DNA of 64,000 nucleotides from Actinomycetes bacterium (lineage in GTDB: Bacteria; Actinomycetota; Acidimicrobiia; Acidimicrobiales; Palsa-688): positions 1 through 64,000 of the forward strand of contig JAJYMB010000086.1 of NCBI GenBank assembly GCA_021787365.1, written 5' to 3'. The notes beneath the pieces were generated by a model, which saw nothing but the letters and a program-made list of their open reading frames with translations, was not told the DNA's origin and ran no database searches. A program made the translations under genes and the position numbers. This document shows, one piece after another, positions 8,982 through 17,549 of this stretch. How positions within the stretch are numbered: the first letter of the stretch is position 1; each line of letters begins with the position of its first letter.

Positions 8982-9932
8982 TCAGTCTCGAGCAGGTCGG
9001 CCAAGCGCCGCCTTGGCATATTCAGCTATGCCACGGGCCCACTGCGACATGGTGGCCACCGGCAGCGAGCCCACCCCGTTGCTCGCCACGTTGGCGTAGG
9101 GCGTGGCCTCGTACCTCATCACTCCTCCCGGCGAGATGAAGTACATCGCCTCGCTGTGGGAAACGGTGCCATTCGGGGCACCTGCTTGCACCTGGATCCC
9201 ATAGCTGGCCCATGTGGCGCGCAAGGCCGCCGGCGACCCGGTCAAGTACGTGAAGCGGAGGTGGCCGAGGCCGTGGCCCACCACGAACCCTTCCAGCCAG
9301 CGCGGGCCACTGTAAGCGGCGTTCAAGTTGACAGCTACGAAGTCGACCCTCGGCGAGAAGGCACCAAGATACCGTGAGGCGGCCATGAGTTCTTCGGCCA
9401 TGACCGGCCCCACACCGGTCCCCCGGTCGTCGATGAAGCTGAGCACGACGGCGTGGTTTGCGTCGAGCTCCGACAGAGAGACCTGCGCCCCGCTCTGGTC
9501 CACGAGCCTAAAACCCGGCGCGTCCTCACCATGCAGCTTCACGAGCCCCATCAGGGCCGCGTTGGTGGCCGGGATCACCCGCTTCGGGGCGTCCGGCAAC
9601 GGAGCGGAGCCCTGGCGGAGTTGCGCCGGGCTCGGCCCTCCTCCACCACTCCCGGTGACAGCGCCGAGGAGAGCGCCGAAGCCAGCTAGGACGAGAATGG
9701 CGGACGCCATCATGAAAGTGGCCTTGCGCCCCGAGTGGGCCACCGGCAGTACTGCGGGCCCGGCCACCGGTGACACTTGTGGTTCCGGTCGACTGGCCCC
9801 TGGCGACCTTTTCGCCTGGGCCCGGAGCAACTCCCTGCGCGCTGCCTCGATTATTACTGCTTCCCTCAGTCTTTCGGGATCAGCGCCTTGTGTCACAAGA
9901 GCTTCTATACGTTCTTTTACAGGAGCGTCCAT
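8982..9932 (-). CDS. Sco-like protein lacking the CxxxC copper motif
   Basis: A 316-residue protein: an N-terminal cytoplasmic helix-rich stretch, one membrane anchor near residues 75-95 (KATFMMASAILVLAGFGALL), then a Sco-type thioredoxin fold (FRLVDQSGAQVSLSELDANH). Aligned to its downstream neighbour, [12 protein letters not shown] becomes FIDDRGTGVGPV, so both copper-binding Cys are Gly. The ligand His is kept (VSHSEAMYFI). It therefore cannot work as a standard copper chaperone or thiol reductant, and a structural or regulatory role in oxidase assembly is the simplest guess. It lies 23 bp upstream of the canonical Sco fusion in the same operon. Confidence 0.82.
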   Translation of the reverse strand: MDAPVKERIEALVTQGADPERLREAVIIEAARRELLRAQAKRSPGASRPEPQVSPVAGPAVLPVAHSGRKATFMMASAILVLAGFGALLGAVTGSGGGGPSPAQLRQGSAPLPDAPKRVIPATNAALMGLVKLHGEDAPGFRLVDQSGAQVSLSELDANHAVVLSFIDDRGTGVGPVMAEELMAASRYLGAFSPRVDFVAVNLNAAYSGPRWLEGFVVGHGLGHLRFTYLTGSPAALRATWASYGIQVQAGAPNGTVSHSEAMYFISPGGVMRYEATPYANVASNGVGSLPVATMSQWARGIAEYAKAALGRPARD

Positions 9933-9942
9933 TGGTCCTCCG

Positions 9943-10635
9943 TCACTTGTCCACGGTCACCCCGTCTCCAGTTCTTTTTGGTCGCATGTGGCTCGCTTTC
10001 GTGAGCTCCAACCGCCGGAGCCAGGGCGTGAGGCTTCGCACCGTCTGCGCCCCGAAGGCTTGGCCAGCTATGCGCCCGTCTGCCGAGATGAACACGGTGA
10101 CCGGGAGCGCCTGGACGAGGTAGCGCGAAGTTGCCACGTCGCCGTTGCGGTCCATGCCCACCGGGTAGTTGTCGCCGGCAGCAGCGAGGAGCGAGCGGGC
10201 CTTGCCAGGCGACGCGTCGTCGGTGTCTATGCCGACGAAACGCACAGCACCGTGCGAAGCAGAGGAGACCTTGGCAAACGCGGACAGCTCAGCTCGGCAA
10301 TCGGCGCACCAGGAGGCAAAGAAGTTGAGCACCACAGGATGGCCGGCAAAACCGGCCAAGCTCACCTTTCGGCCTCCCCTCAAGTTGGGCAAGCTGAACC
10401 CTGGCGCGACCCGACCTGATGCCAGCTCAGGCAACCCTGCCCCCGTGCCGTACTTTTGGAAGCTGACGCCTTTGGGCAGGGTTTGCCGGGTGATGACAGA
10501 AGCCGGCCGCGGGGTGACCACGTAGACGACGAGAGCGGCGGCCACGACTGCGCCCAGTGCCCCCAGCCCGAGCGCCCCCGGCCAACGCCGAAGCGTCCTT
10601 CGGGCCGGCACATGGGAGGCGCCGAGGAGGCTCAC
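9943..10635 (-). CDS. TlpA/ResA-type membrane-anchored thioredoxin
   Basis: A 230-residue protein: an N-terminal anchor (GALGLGALGAVVAAALVVYVV) followed by a thioredoxin-like domain. The domain has PGFSLPNLRGGRKVSLAGFA and the active site FFASWCADCRAEL (WCxxC near residue 108) with a downstream cis-Pro (ALPVTVFI). Expected role: reduction of Cys pairs in CuA or cytochrome apoproteins, fed with electrons by CcdA two genes upstream. GTG 10635 is the start because it forms a GTGA overlap with the ctaB stop; the longer open frame upstream is antisense noise. Confidence 0.87.
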   Translation of the reverse strand: MSLLGASHVPARRTLRRWPGALGLGALGAVVAAALVVYVVTPRPASVITRQTLPKGVSFQKYGTGAGLPELASGRVAPGFSLPNLRGGRKVSLAGFAGHPVVLNFFASWCADCRAELSAFAKVSSASHGAVRFVGIDTDDASPGKARSLLAAAGDNYPVGMDRNGDVATSRYLVQALPVTVFISADGRIAGQAFGAQTVRSLTPWLRRLELTKASHMRPKRTGDGVTVDK

Positions 10636-11564
10636 GTGCGCACCAGGGCGACGATGCCCACGAGGACGAAGAGCAACGAGAGGTAGGTGATCGAACCGTG
10701 GAAGACCGACATGGCCCTCTTCGGCGTCGGACGTAGCCGCAACCCGACGGTTCCAGCCACGAACGCCGCTCCAAAGAGAGCCGCCCCTCCTGTGTACAGC
10801 GCGCCGAGGTGCGCCAGAGGTGCGAGCCCGACCCCGAGCGCGGCAAGCGCTGCGGCGTAAAGGACGACTCGGTTGGCCACCCTCCGTACGTCCATCACAG
10901 CGGGCAGCATCGGGATGTCTGCCACGGCGTAGTCCCCCCGGTAGCGCACAGCCAGGGCCCAAAAATGCGGCGGGGTCCACAAGAAGACCACCCCGAAGAG
11001 CGCCCACGCAACCGGTGAGAGGCTGCCCGTCACCGCCGCCCACCCGACGAGCACGGGCGCGGCGCCAGCGGCGCCTCCGATCACGATGTTCTGAGGGGTG
11101 CGCCGCTTCAAAATGGCCGTGTACACGCCCACGTAGAACGCGGCCGCCCCGAGGGCGAGCCCGGCCGCTAACAAGTTGGCCTCGACAGCGAGGACAGCGA
11201 ACGCACTCGCCTCCAAACTGACGGCGAAAACAGTCGCCGCTCGCGGCGATACGGCCCCGGTCACGAGCGGCCGCCGCTTGGTCCTAAGCATCTTGGCGTC
11301 GATATCGCGGTCCCATACCATGTTGAGGGCGTTGGCGCCCCCGGCTGCCATCGCGCCGCCCACCAGGGTCGCCACAACGAGGCCCGCCGGCGGGACGCCT
11401 CGTTTCGCGAGCATCATCGTAGGGACGGTCGTCACGAGCAAAAGCTCGATTATCCGGGGCTTGGTGAGGGCGAGGAGCGCTGCGGCGAGGTCTTTGTAGC
11501 GGACCAGGACTTGCTTCCGGCCCTGCGCGGCCACCGAGCCGGCGCCTATGTCTATGTCTGTCAT
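10632..11564 (-). CDS. ctaB: Protoheme IX farnesyltransferase (heme O synthase)
   Basis: A 310-residue UbiA-superfamily prenyltransferase with about nine helices. TKPRIIELLLVTTVPTM is the N-terminal family signature. NALNMVWDRDIDAKMLRT is the Asp-rich NxxxDxxxD motif that binds Mg-farnesyl diphosphate, followed by KRRPL. A second Asp-rich loop lies in YRGDYAVADIPMLP. It converts heme B to heme O, the substrate of CtaA in the same operon. The ends overlap ccdA (ATGA) and tlpA (GTGA). Confidence 0.95.
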   Translation of the reverse strand: MTDIDIGAGSVAAQGRKQVLVRYKDLAAALLALTKPRIIELLLVTTVPTMMLAKRGVPPAGLVVATLVGGAMAAGGANALNMVWDRDIDAKMLRTKRRPLVTGAVSPRAATVFAVSLEASAFAVLAVEANLLAAGLALGAAAFYVGVYTAILKRRTPQNIVIGGAAGAAPVLVGWAAVTGSLSPVAWALFGVVFLWTPPHFWALAVRYRGDYAVADIPMLPAVMDVRRVANRVVLYAAALAALGVGLAPLAHLGALYTGGAALFGAAFVAGTVGLRLRPTPKRAMSVFHGSITYLSLLFVLVGIVALVRT

Positions 11565-12262
11565 GCGAGGGCTCCCGTCGCGCTGTCGAGCAGCGAAAGC
11601 TTGCCGAGGATGAGGAGCACGCCGAGCGCTGCCATCAACGAGGCTGAAACCAGGGTGATCGCCCGACCGTGGCGTTGCAGTACGACTGTGGCGGCGCCGA
11701 AACGGCCAAGCAACAGCCCTCCGGCCAGGAAGGGCGCCCCCAACCCGAGAGCATACGCCCCCAGCAGAGCGGCGCCGCTCGCGGCACGCCCTTCAGTCGC
11801 TGCGACGGAGAGCACCGAGGCGAGAACCGGGCCAATACAAGGCGTCCAGCCGAAGCCGAAAGCGGCCCCGGCGAGCGGGGGCGCCAGCCGCCACCATCGC
11901 GCGCTCAAATGGGCCCTGTGCTCGGCGTAAAGCCTCGGCAGGCGCAAGATCTGGCTCCCCACCATGAAAAGGGCCATCAAGACCACGAGGGCGCCAGCCG
12001 TTCGCACGAGGGCGCCATGCTCGGTGAGGGCAACCCGGCCAAAAGCGCTCGCCGCGCTCCCGACGAGGACGAAAACTACCGCAAAACCAGCCACGAAGCC
12101 GGCCGTGTCCAAGAGGACCGCGGTCCCGTGCTCGCCCGAACGGAGCTCTTTGGCGTCGAGGCCGGTCACGAGCGAGAGGTAAGCCGGCACAAGGGGGAGC
12201 ACGCACGGCGAAGCAAACGACAAGAGCCCGCTGGCGAAAGCGACAAGGAGCGCGAAAGTCAC
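11561..12262 (-). CDS. ccdA: Cytochrome c biogenesis protein CcdA
   Basis: A 233-residue protein with six hydrophobic helices of the DsbD-beta/CcdA type. The two redox Cys are in SFASPCVLPLVPAYLS (Cys about 20) and FGWTPCIGPVLAS (Cys about 143), each followed by the family's Pro. It carries reducing equivalents across the membrane to extracytoplasmic thioredoxins, here most likely the TlpA protein of the same operon. GTG 12262 is chosen for its 4-bp GTGA overlap with the upstream gene; extra in-frame sequence upstream is not protein-like. Confidence 0.92.
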   Translation of the reverse strand: MTFALLVAFASGLLSFASPCVLPLVPAYLSLVTGLDAKELRSGEHGTAVLLDTAGFVAGFAVVFVLVGSAASAFGRVALTEHGALVRTAGALVVLMALFMVGSQILRLPRLYAEHRAHLSARWWRLAPPLAGAAFGFGWTPCIGPVLASVLSVAATEGRAASGAALLGAYALGLGAPFLAGGLLLGRFGAATVVLQRHGRAITLVSASLMAALGVLLILGKLSLLDSATGALA

Positions 12263-12909
12263 CGCCCGCCCTCCAAGAGCGGTGCCACCTTGACGAGGGC
12301 AAGCGTCTTTTCGGGCAAGCCGAGCCCCTTCTCGGCCGACGCGACCAGGCCCTCCACCACGGCACGCTCCCGGTCCAGCCGGGCGCCGTCTACCAGCAGC
12401 GCCCGCTCCGCCGAAGAGTCGCCCGGGGAAGAGATCACGACCAACAAGTCGCGCAAGAAGCTGACCGCGTCGGCGTCGGCCCACTTGGTAGCGGCGGGCG
12501 CGATGCGCTCCGCGGCCGGCGAAGAGGCGTCCGCGGGCGGTTGCTCCCCGCCCAAGTCCACGATCCCCGAGTCGGTGAAGGCGCAGGCGCTGATCGCCTG
12601 GTCGGTGTAGGTCCCGGCGAGGCCCACCCTGGGAGAAAAGTGGACCACCAGGGCATCATGGATGCCGCCGCTGCACCGTGCGACGTCGTGCTCCAGCGTG
12701 GCCATCCAAGAAGTGAACCCGCTTTGCCGGTCGCGTCTCGAGGCGCCGGTTGGCAAGTCCAAGGCGACGGCGACAACTGCCAGGGCAGCGACACCGGCCG
12801 CCAGCCACCAACGCGCCCGCTCGTACCAACGGGCGGTGGCATTGGCTTCCTCGGCTACCAAGGCGTCCCAGGCCTTCGCGCGCAGGGCCCTGTTTGCGCT
12901 AAGAGCCAC
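12259..12909 (-). CDS. Single-TM protein of the oxidase operon, function unknown
   Basis: About 216 residues. A short cytoplasmic start, one membrane helix (WWLAAGVAALAVVAVALDL, near residues 34-52) and an extracytoplasmic domain of about 150 residues with two Cys (ARCSGG, SACAF) that could form a disulfide. I do not recognise the family. GTG 12909 has a strong GGAGGG five bases upstream and overlaps the previous stop by only 11 bp. ATG 12954 would overlap by 56 bp and lacks a good ribosome site. Its position between a CtaG-like gene and ccdA suggests a part in oxidase assembly. Confidence 0.65.
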   Translation of the reverse strand: MALSANRALRAKAWDALVAEEANATARWYERARWWLAAGVAALAVVAVALDLPTGASRRDRQSGFTSWMATLEHDVARCSGGIHDALVVHFSPRVGLAGTYTDQAISACAFTDSGIVDLGGEQPPADASSPAAERIAPAATKWADADAVSFLRDLLVVISSPGDSSAERALLVDGARLDRERAVVEGLVASAEKGLGLPEKTLALVKVAPLLEGGR

Positions 12910-13723
12910 CCGGGCCCTCCAAGCTTGGGTGGGCAGCGTGGCGTTCCAGGGCATGCCACAGCGATAATCGGCGGGGCGTCTCTTCGGAGCGCAACCAGCG
13001 CGTGAGGTTGGTGAAGAAGACCGGCACGAACGCTAGGGCGCTCGTGGCCCACAGGACGGCCACAGCTATCTCCTGGCTGGACATCGGGCTCGGCTCCCTC
13101 GCGAAAGCCGGGTAGAAGGGGCGGGGCGCCAACCCGACGACGTAGGCGAAAATCCAAGTGGACCACATTGCCACTGCGGCCAGGGCCATGCGGCGCGGGC
13201 GCTGGTGGAGCGCCAGCCACGGCGGGGAGCCGACGAGCGCCGACCAGAGCAGCCACCCGCCCACGAGGAGGCTGGCCACCTCCAGCCAGACCCAAGCACG
13301 TTGCCTGGCCACCGTGTCAACCGCAGGCGGCACCCGCCATCCCACCATGACCACCCAAAATGCGAAGATGCCAAGCCAGCCTCGGAGCGGCGTCAATTTC
13401 ACATCGCGAGCCCACGAAGGCCGTGTGCGAACTGCCCCTGGCACGGCGGCGGCGGGTAGACGGCGGAACGCGACAACGGGCGCGCCGAACGCCGACAACG
13501 GAGCGGCCCCGAAAAGGAGGAGCGCGAACTGGAGCGCCTGTACCCAGACAACGTGGCTCGCTCGGGTCCCCACGGGCGGCAGCGTGGCGAGCGCCAGAAG
13601 GGTGCCGGCGGCCCACCAGCAAAGCCGGCGGTACCACGCCCAGTCCCCTCGGTGCCAGAGGAAGACCGCCACCTCGTAGGCGCCGACCCAAGCAACGCAA
13701 ACCAACGCCCAGGCTAGGGTCAT
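12899..13723 (-). CDS. Divergent CtaG-family membrane protein (copy 3)
   Basis: About 274 residues, mostly membrane helices, starting at ATG 13723. The helix order and residues such as FGAAPLSAFGAPVVAF and VGWRVPPAVDTVARQRAWVW match CtaG proteins (compare [13 protein letters not shown] and [11 protein letters not shown] in the neighbours). The usual His residues of the first TM pair are mostly absent (WVQALQFALLL where CtaG has HMxxH). The C-terminal part (MSSQEIAVAVLWATSALAFV) corresponds to the last helix pair. Likely a paralogue in oxidase assembly; the function is inferred from family and operon. Confidence 0.65.
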   Translation of the reverse strand: MTLAWALVCVAWVGAYEVAVFLWHRGDWAWYRRLCWWAAGTLLALATLPPVGTRASHVVWVQALQFALLLFGAAPLSAFGAPVVAFRRLPAAAVPGAVRTRPSWARDVKLTPLRGWLGIFAFWVVMVGWRVPPAVDTVARQRAWVWLEVASLLVGGWLLWSALVGSPPWLALHQRPRRMALAAVAMWSTWIFAYVVGLAPRPFYPAFAREPSPMSSQEIAVAVLWATSALAFVPVFFTNLTRWLRSEETPRRLSLWHALERHAAHPSLEGPGGS

Positions 13724-13745
13724 CAGGAAAGGCCCGCTGGCCAGC

Positions 13746-13964
13746 TCATTGCGTCGGCTCCATCGACGGCGGCTCGAAGCCGTGGTTGCCCGAGTGCTCG
13801 GGTGCCTCGGTCTCCAACTCTTCGCTCCGCACCTGGCTGTGGCGCTCATGGCCGGAACGGCCGCTGAACATCGCCCAGATCACGACCCCGCCGAACACCC
13901 CGAGGGGGATGGCAAAGGTCATTACTTGGGCGAGGCCGATCTGGGTACCCGTTGTCGCTAGCAT
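13746..13964 (-). CDS. Small one-helix membrane protein of the oxidase operon
   Basis: A 72-residue protein from ATG 13964, which has GGAGGGAGA seven bases upstream. One membrane helix (QVMTFAIPLGVFGGVVIWAM) is followed by a charged cytoplasmic tail rich in Glu and His. The size and place, between two ctaG-like genes downstream of ctaE, recall small accessory subunits of heme-copper oxidases. No family match is claimed. Confidence 0.6.
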   Translation of the reverse strand: MLATTGTQIGLAQVMTFAIPLGVFGGVVIWAMFSGRSGHERHSQVRSEELETEAPEHSGNHGFEPPSMEPTQ

Positions 13965-14004
13965 TGGCCGGTCTCCCTCCGGGTCATGACAGACATCATT
14001 GCCG

Positions 14005-14856
14005 CTACTGCCCAGCACCCATCATCCGCGACCGCGTGTCCTCGATCAGCCGGGCCAAGTGCCAGTCGTCGTCGCTGTCCCGGTTGAGCCACGCAACGAG
14101 CACCCAAAACAGCACGACACTAAGCGAGATCGACGGGAGCACCCATATGACGCCACCGGCGATGCTCTGGTCCGCGACCGCTGACAGGTAGGCCCCACGG
14201 ACCTGCTTGTAAGCGGGGTACCAAGCCGTGTTGCTAAACACCATCGCCACCCCGACGACAAAGGTCACCGCCAGCCAGGCGAGAACGACCCACGCCCGGG
14301 AGGCGAAGTCGAGGCGGGGGGTGAACGGGCGGCTACCGACCACTTGGCCCCAAAGCGGCACAGTGGCAAGGAAGCTGGCCGAGAGCTCAACCCCGTGTAA
14401 CGCGCTGGACCGGGCGCCGGCGTCGAGGACACTTGGCACCCACCACACTGGGAACAGCAACAAGAACATCACCAATGCGAGCGCGGGCGAGCTGGCAACG
14501 GACCATGCCTTGGTCCCCCGGCGGCGCGCGAGCCACTTTTCGAAGCGGTCTGCGCCGCCGCTGGTCGTCCCAGCCGCCAAGGCGAGCCACGGCGCCCCCA
14601 GCACGACCAACGGGGCGGCCAGGTAGGCGAGCAGCACATCTTCAGTGGCACGGGCCGAGGTGTCCAGCCCCGACCAGTACCCGAGCGGCGAGGTGACGCT
14701 GAGGACGGCCACGGCTATGCCGGACCGCACTAGCCAGCCCTGTCCCGCCGGCGGGAGCTGCGGCAACCGCCTCCGGCCCCGCTCGTAGAGCAGCACTGCA
14801 AGGGCACCAGCGCCAAGAGCGACCGGAGGAGCCCCCCAGTGCTCAATCAACCACAT
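14005..14856 (-). CDS. Cytochrome c oxidase assembly factor CtaG family, copy 2
   Basis: A 283-residue polytopic protein starting at ATG 14856, overlapping the end of ctaE by 14 bp. CtaG features are [55 protein letters not shown] and a C-terminal IAGGVIWVLPSISLSVVLFW, closely parallel to the first copy near 6-7 kb. In that copy the second helix pair carries HMIEH; here it reads ARATED, so one His pair is missing. Probably in subunit I copper-site assembly; the division of labour among the three copies is unknown. Confidence 0.8.
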   Translation of the reverse strand: MWLIEHWGAPPVALGAGALAVLLYERGRRRLPQLPPAGQGWLVRSGIAVAVLSVTSPLGYWSGLDTSARATEDVLLAYLAAPLVVLGAPWLALAAGTTSGGADRFEKWLARRRGTKAWSVASSPALALVMFLLLFPVWWVPSVLDAGARSSALHGVELSASFLATVPLWGQVVGSRPFTPRLDFASRAWVVLAWLAVTFVVGVAMVFSNTAWYPAYKQVRGAYLSAVADQSIAGGVIWVLPSISLSVVLFWVLVAWLNRDSDDDWHLARLIEDTRSRMMGAGQ

Positions 14857-15493
14857 AAAACAGGATCCAGAACAAGAGGCTCGCGAGCACCATAAACCAC
14901 CAGTAGAAGTTGCAACCCGCAAGCGAGGCCCGCAAGTGCCTGGCCGCGGCGTGCTCGGACTCCCCAAGGTGCATGTCGGGGCCCACCTCCGCCCGCAAGC
15001 GAATGCTCCGGGCCGCTATCGTCTCGGCCCAGTACGCACCGCCAAGGATCATGGCCACGTTGAGCGGCGCGAAGCCAATGAAAACCGACGTGTAGCCGTA
15101 CTCGCCTGGGTAGAAGGGCAGCCGGGTCAGCTGCCAGATCTGGAAGCCACCGGCGATCGCCCCGAAGAGAGCGGTGAGCCAGGCGGCCGTAAGCCACTCG
15201 AAGTGGAGGCCCCGGCGTAGCTGGTGCCGCCCGTACTCCAGCATGAAGGCCCCGAGCAGCACGCAGAGCGCTATCAGAGTGCCGATCACGGGGGGCGGCG
15301 TCAAATGGTGGGGGTCCCACTGGCCCGAGCGGTCTATCGCCCGCAAGTAGAAGTAGGCGAAGGCGACCGCGGACCACGCCATGGTCACGGCCCCCACGAA
15401 CAGGCGCGAACCGGTCCAGAGGCCGCCTTCAGTGGACTCGATCTCGTATTCTTCCTCGGCTTCCCGGTCGAGAAGTTGGGGAACGTCGCTCAT
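14843..15493 (-). CDS. ctaE: Cytochrome c oxidase subunit III
   Basis: A 216-residue heme-copper oxidase subunit III with five to six helices. WTGSRLFVGAVTMAWSAVAF AYFYLRA is the conserved first helix pair (R and FAYFYLR). The Asp/Glu-bearing helix LGAFMLEYGRHQLRRG and a C-terminal FYWWFMVLASLLFWILFYV complete the fold. It associates with CtaD and stabilises proton uptake. It follows ctaD by 24 bp and overlaps ctaG copy 2. Confidence 0.88.
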   Translation of the reverse strand: MSDVPQLLDREAEEEYEIESTEGGLWTGSRLFVGAVTMAWSAVAFAYFYLRAIDRSGQWDPHHLTPPPVIGTLIALCVLLGAFMLEYGRHQLRRGLHFEWLTAAWLTALFGAIAGGFQIWQLTRLPFYPGEYGYTSVFIGFAPLNVAMILGGAYWAETIAARSIRLRAEVGPDMHLGESEHAAARHLRASLAGCNFYWWFMVLASLLFWILFYVVD

Positions 15494-15517
15494 TTTGCCG
15501 TCAGTCCTCCCTAGTGC

Positions 15518-17545
15518 TCACTCCGGGCGCGGGTCTTCGCGCTCAGCTTCCCCGCGGGGTGGCGAGATCTCGGGGCCTGGGTCGGGGCCGACCGCCCCGA
15601 CCGGGGCCAGACCGCCGCCCGCGCCCGCCCCCGCCAGCGCCAGCACCCCTTGCAAGTGCGCCACCGGCAGGGCTTCGCGCTCGCCGTAGTGGTAGGGGTC
15701 GGACAGGATAATGGGGAGGCGTTCGAAGTTGTACCACGGCATCTTGTACGCGGGAAGTTGCCACTCCAAGCCAAGGGACTGCCAGGGGTTGGCCGGCGCC
15801 GGCTTCGGGTCCACCCAGACCGACCAGACGAAGTTGACCGCGAACACGAGGAACGACATGCCGAGCATGTACGCGGAGGCGGACGCCCAGTCGTTTAGGA
15901 CTTGAAGGCGGGGAGCGTACTCGAACACGCGCCTCGGCATGCCGAGGAAGCCCACTATAAATAGCGGGAAGAACGTGAAGTTGAACGCGATGAACATCCA
16001 CCAGAAGTGGATCTTCGCCAACGTGTTGTTGAGCATCTTACCGGTCAGGAGCGGCGTGTAGTAGTAGACGGCACCGAAGAAGGCGAAGAGCAGGCCGCCC
16101 ATGATCGTGTAGTGGAAGTGAGCCATGACGAAGAAGCTGCCATGGATCGTGACGTCCACCGGGACGTCAGAGTTGTAGACGCCCGTGATGCCGCCTATCA
16201 GGAAGTTGAAGTACATCGCGAGGCAAAACATCATCGGCACCGTGAAGCGGATCTTGGCCCGCCACAGCGTGCCCATACCGATCAGGTAGATGAAACCCGT
16301 GGGGATCGATATGAGCTCGGTCGTCAGCATGAACACCGGGCGCATGTCGGGGTTGATCCCAGAAACAAACAGGTGGTGCTGCCAGACAAAGAAGCTGAGC
16401 AGCGCCACTCCGAACATGCCGGCGGCACCCACTCTGTAGGCGAAGAGCGGCTTACGGGTGAAGACGGGCAACATCTCGCCGACCAAGCCGAAGCCGGGGA
16501 TCGCCATGATGTAGACCTCGGGGTGCCCGAAAAACCAGAACAAGTTTTCCCACAGGTAGCTCGACCCGCCGTGTGTGTTCACGTAAAAGGCGGTTTGGGC
16601 AGTGCGGTCCAGGACACCGAACCAGCCAGCGACAAAGAGCACCGGCGTCGCCAGCGTCAGCAGGAAACTAGTAGCCAGCATGGACCATACGAATATCGGG
16701 AGGCGCGACCAGCGCATCCCGGGGGCCCGGTAGTTGACGATGGTTACGATCTGGTTGAAGCCGTTCAAGATCATCCCGGTGCCGATCGTGCCAAAGCCGA
16801 CCAGGTAAGCGTCCATGCCCGGCGCGGCTTCCGTCTGGAGCGGCGCGTACCCGGTCCAGCCCGTGTCGAAGCCACCCAGAGGGAGCGCGGTCAAGATGAC
16901 CATGAGGCCACAGAGGAAGATCCAAAACGAGATCGCCTCCAACCGGGGGAACGCCATGCGCCGCGAGCCGATCATGAGCGGGATCAAGAAGTTGCCGAGC
17001 GGCCCGACGACGAGCGAAGTGGCCATCATCATCATGATCGTGCCGTGCTCGCTCACGATCTGGAGGTATATGTCAGGGGCGAAAAAATGGGTGGTGGGGT
17101 TGGTGAGCTCGGTCCGGATCGCCATGGCGAACAGCCCGCCAATGAAGAACATCCCGATGACGCCGACTAGGTACTGCTTGCCCACGACCTTGTGGTCGGT
17201 GCTGAAGCGAAAATACTTCGTCCAGTCCTCGACAGGAGCCCGCTCCTCCGGCTGGTAACCGAACATCTTCAAAATCGGGTAGTTGAGCCCGCCGATGCCG
17301 ACGATAAAACCCAGTACGCCGAAGAAGAGCGCGAGCACCACGGCCACATTGTTCTGGCCGGTGCTCTGGACGACTGCGTAGTTGCTCGCGATGTAGTTAC
17401 CGATCCAGTGGCCGATCCCGTAGCCCGCTGCCGCGCCGAGGAACGCCGTGATCACGTTGAGAGAGAACCAGGGGTGTGCAAGGCGCGTGGCGGTCGGGCG
17501 GTAGCCAGTGGTGCCGGCTCCAAGCTCCATGGTCGTTGCAGTCAT
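15518..17545 (-). CDS. ctaD: Cytochrome c oxidase subunit I, with unusual proton-channel residues
   Basis: A 675-residue heme-copper oxidase subunit I, which reduces O2 at the heme a3-CuB site. The core starts near residue 105 (FRFSTDHKVVGKQYL). The ligands are present: heme a His in SEHGTIMMMM, CuB His and cross-linked Tyr in GHPEVY (about 341-345), the HH pair in FVWQHHLF (about 389), and HFHY (about 477). The helix-VI Glu of HPEVY is kept. The D-channel entry Asp is replaced (NFLIPLMIGSRRMAFPR where GAPDMAFPR is usual), and the K-channel Lys is replaced (PTGFIYL for PTGVKVF). An extra N-terminal part with two helices (about 25-90) and a Gly/Pro/Glu-rich tail lengthen it. Confidence 0.95.
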   Translation of the reverse strand: MTATTMELGAGTTGYRPTATRLAHPWFSLNVITAFLGAAAGYGIGHWIGNYIASNYAVVQSTGQNNVAVVLALFFGVLGFIVGIGGLNYPILKMFGYQPEERAPVEDWTKYFRFSTDHKVVGKQYLVGVIGMFFIGGLFAMAIRTELTNPTTHFFAPDIYLQIVSEHGTIMMMMATSLVVGPLGNFLIPLMIGSRRMAFPRLEAISFWIFLCGLMVILTALPLGGFDTGWTGYAPLQTEAAPGMDAYLVGFGTIGTGMILNGFNQIVTIVNYRAPGMRWSRLPIFVWSMLATSFLLTLATPVLFVAGWFGVLDRTAQTAFYVNTHGGSSYLWENLFWFFGHPEVYIMAIPGFGLVGEMLPVFTRKPLFAYRVGAAGMFGVALLSFFVWQHHLFVSGINPDMRPVFMLTTELISIPTGFIYLIGMGTLWRAKIRFTVPMMFCLAMYFNFLIGGITGVYNSDVPVDVTIHGSFFVMAHFHYTIMGGLLFAFFGAVYYYTPLLTGKMLNNTLAKIHFWWMFIAFNFTFFPLFIVGFLGMPRRVFEYAPRLQVLNDWASASAYMLGMSFLVFAVNFVWSVWVDPKPAPANPWQSLGLEWQLPAYKMPWYNFERLPIILSDPYHYGEREALPVAHLQGVLALAGAGAGGGLAPVGAVGPDPGPEISPPRGEAEREDPRPE

Positions 17546-17549
17546 CTAG

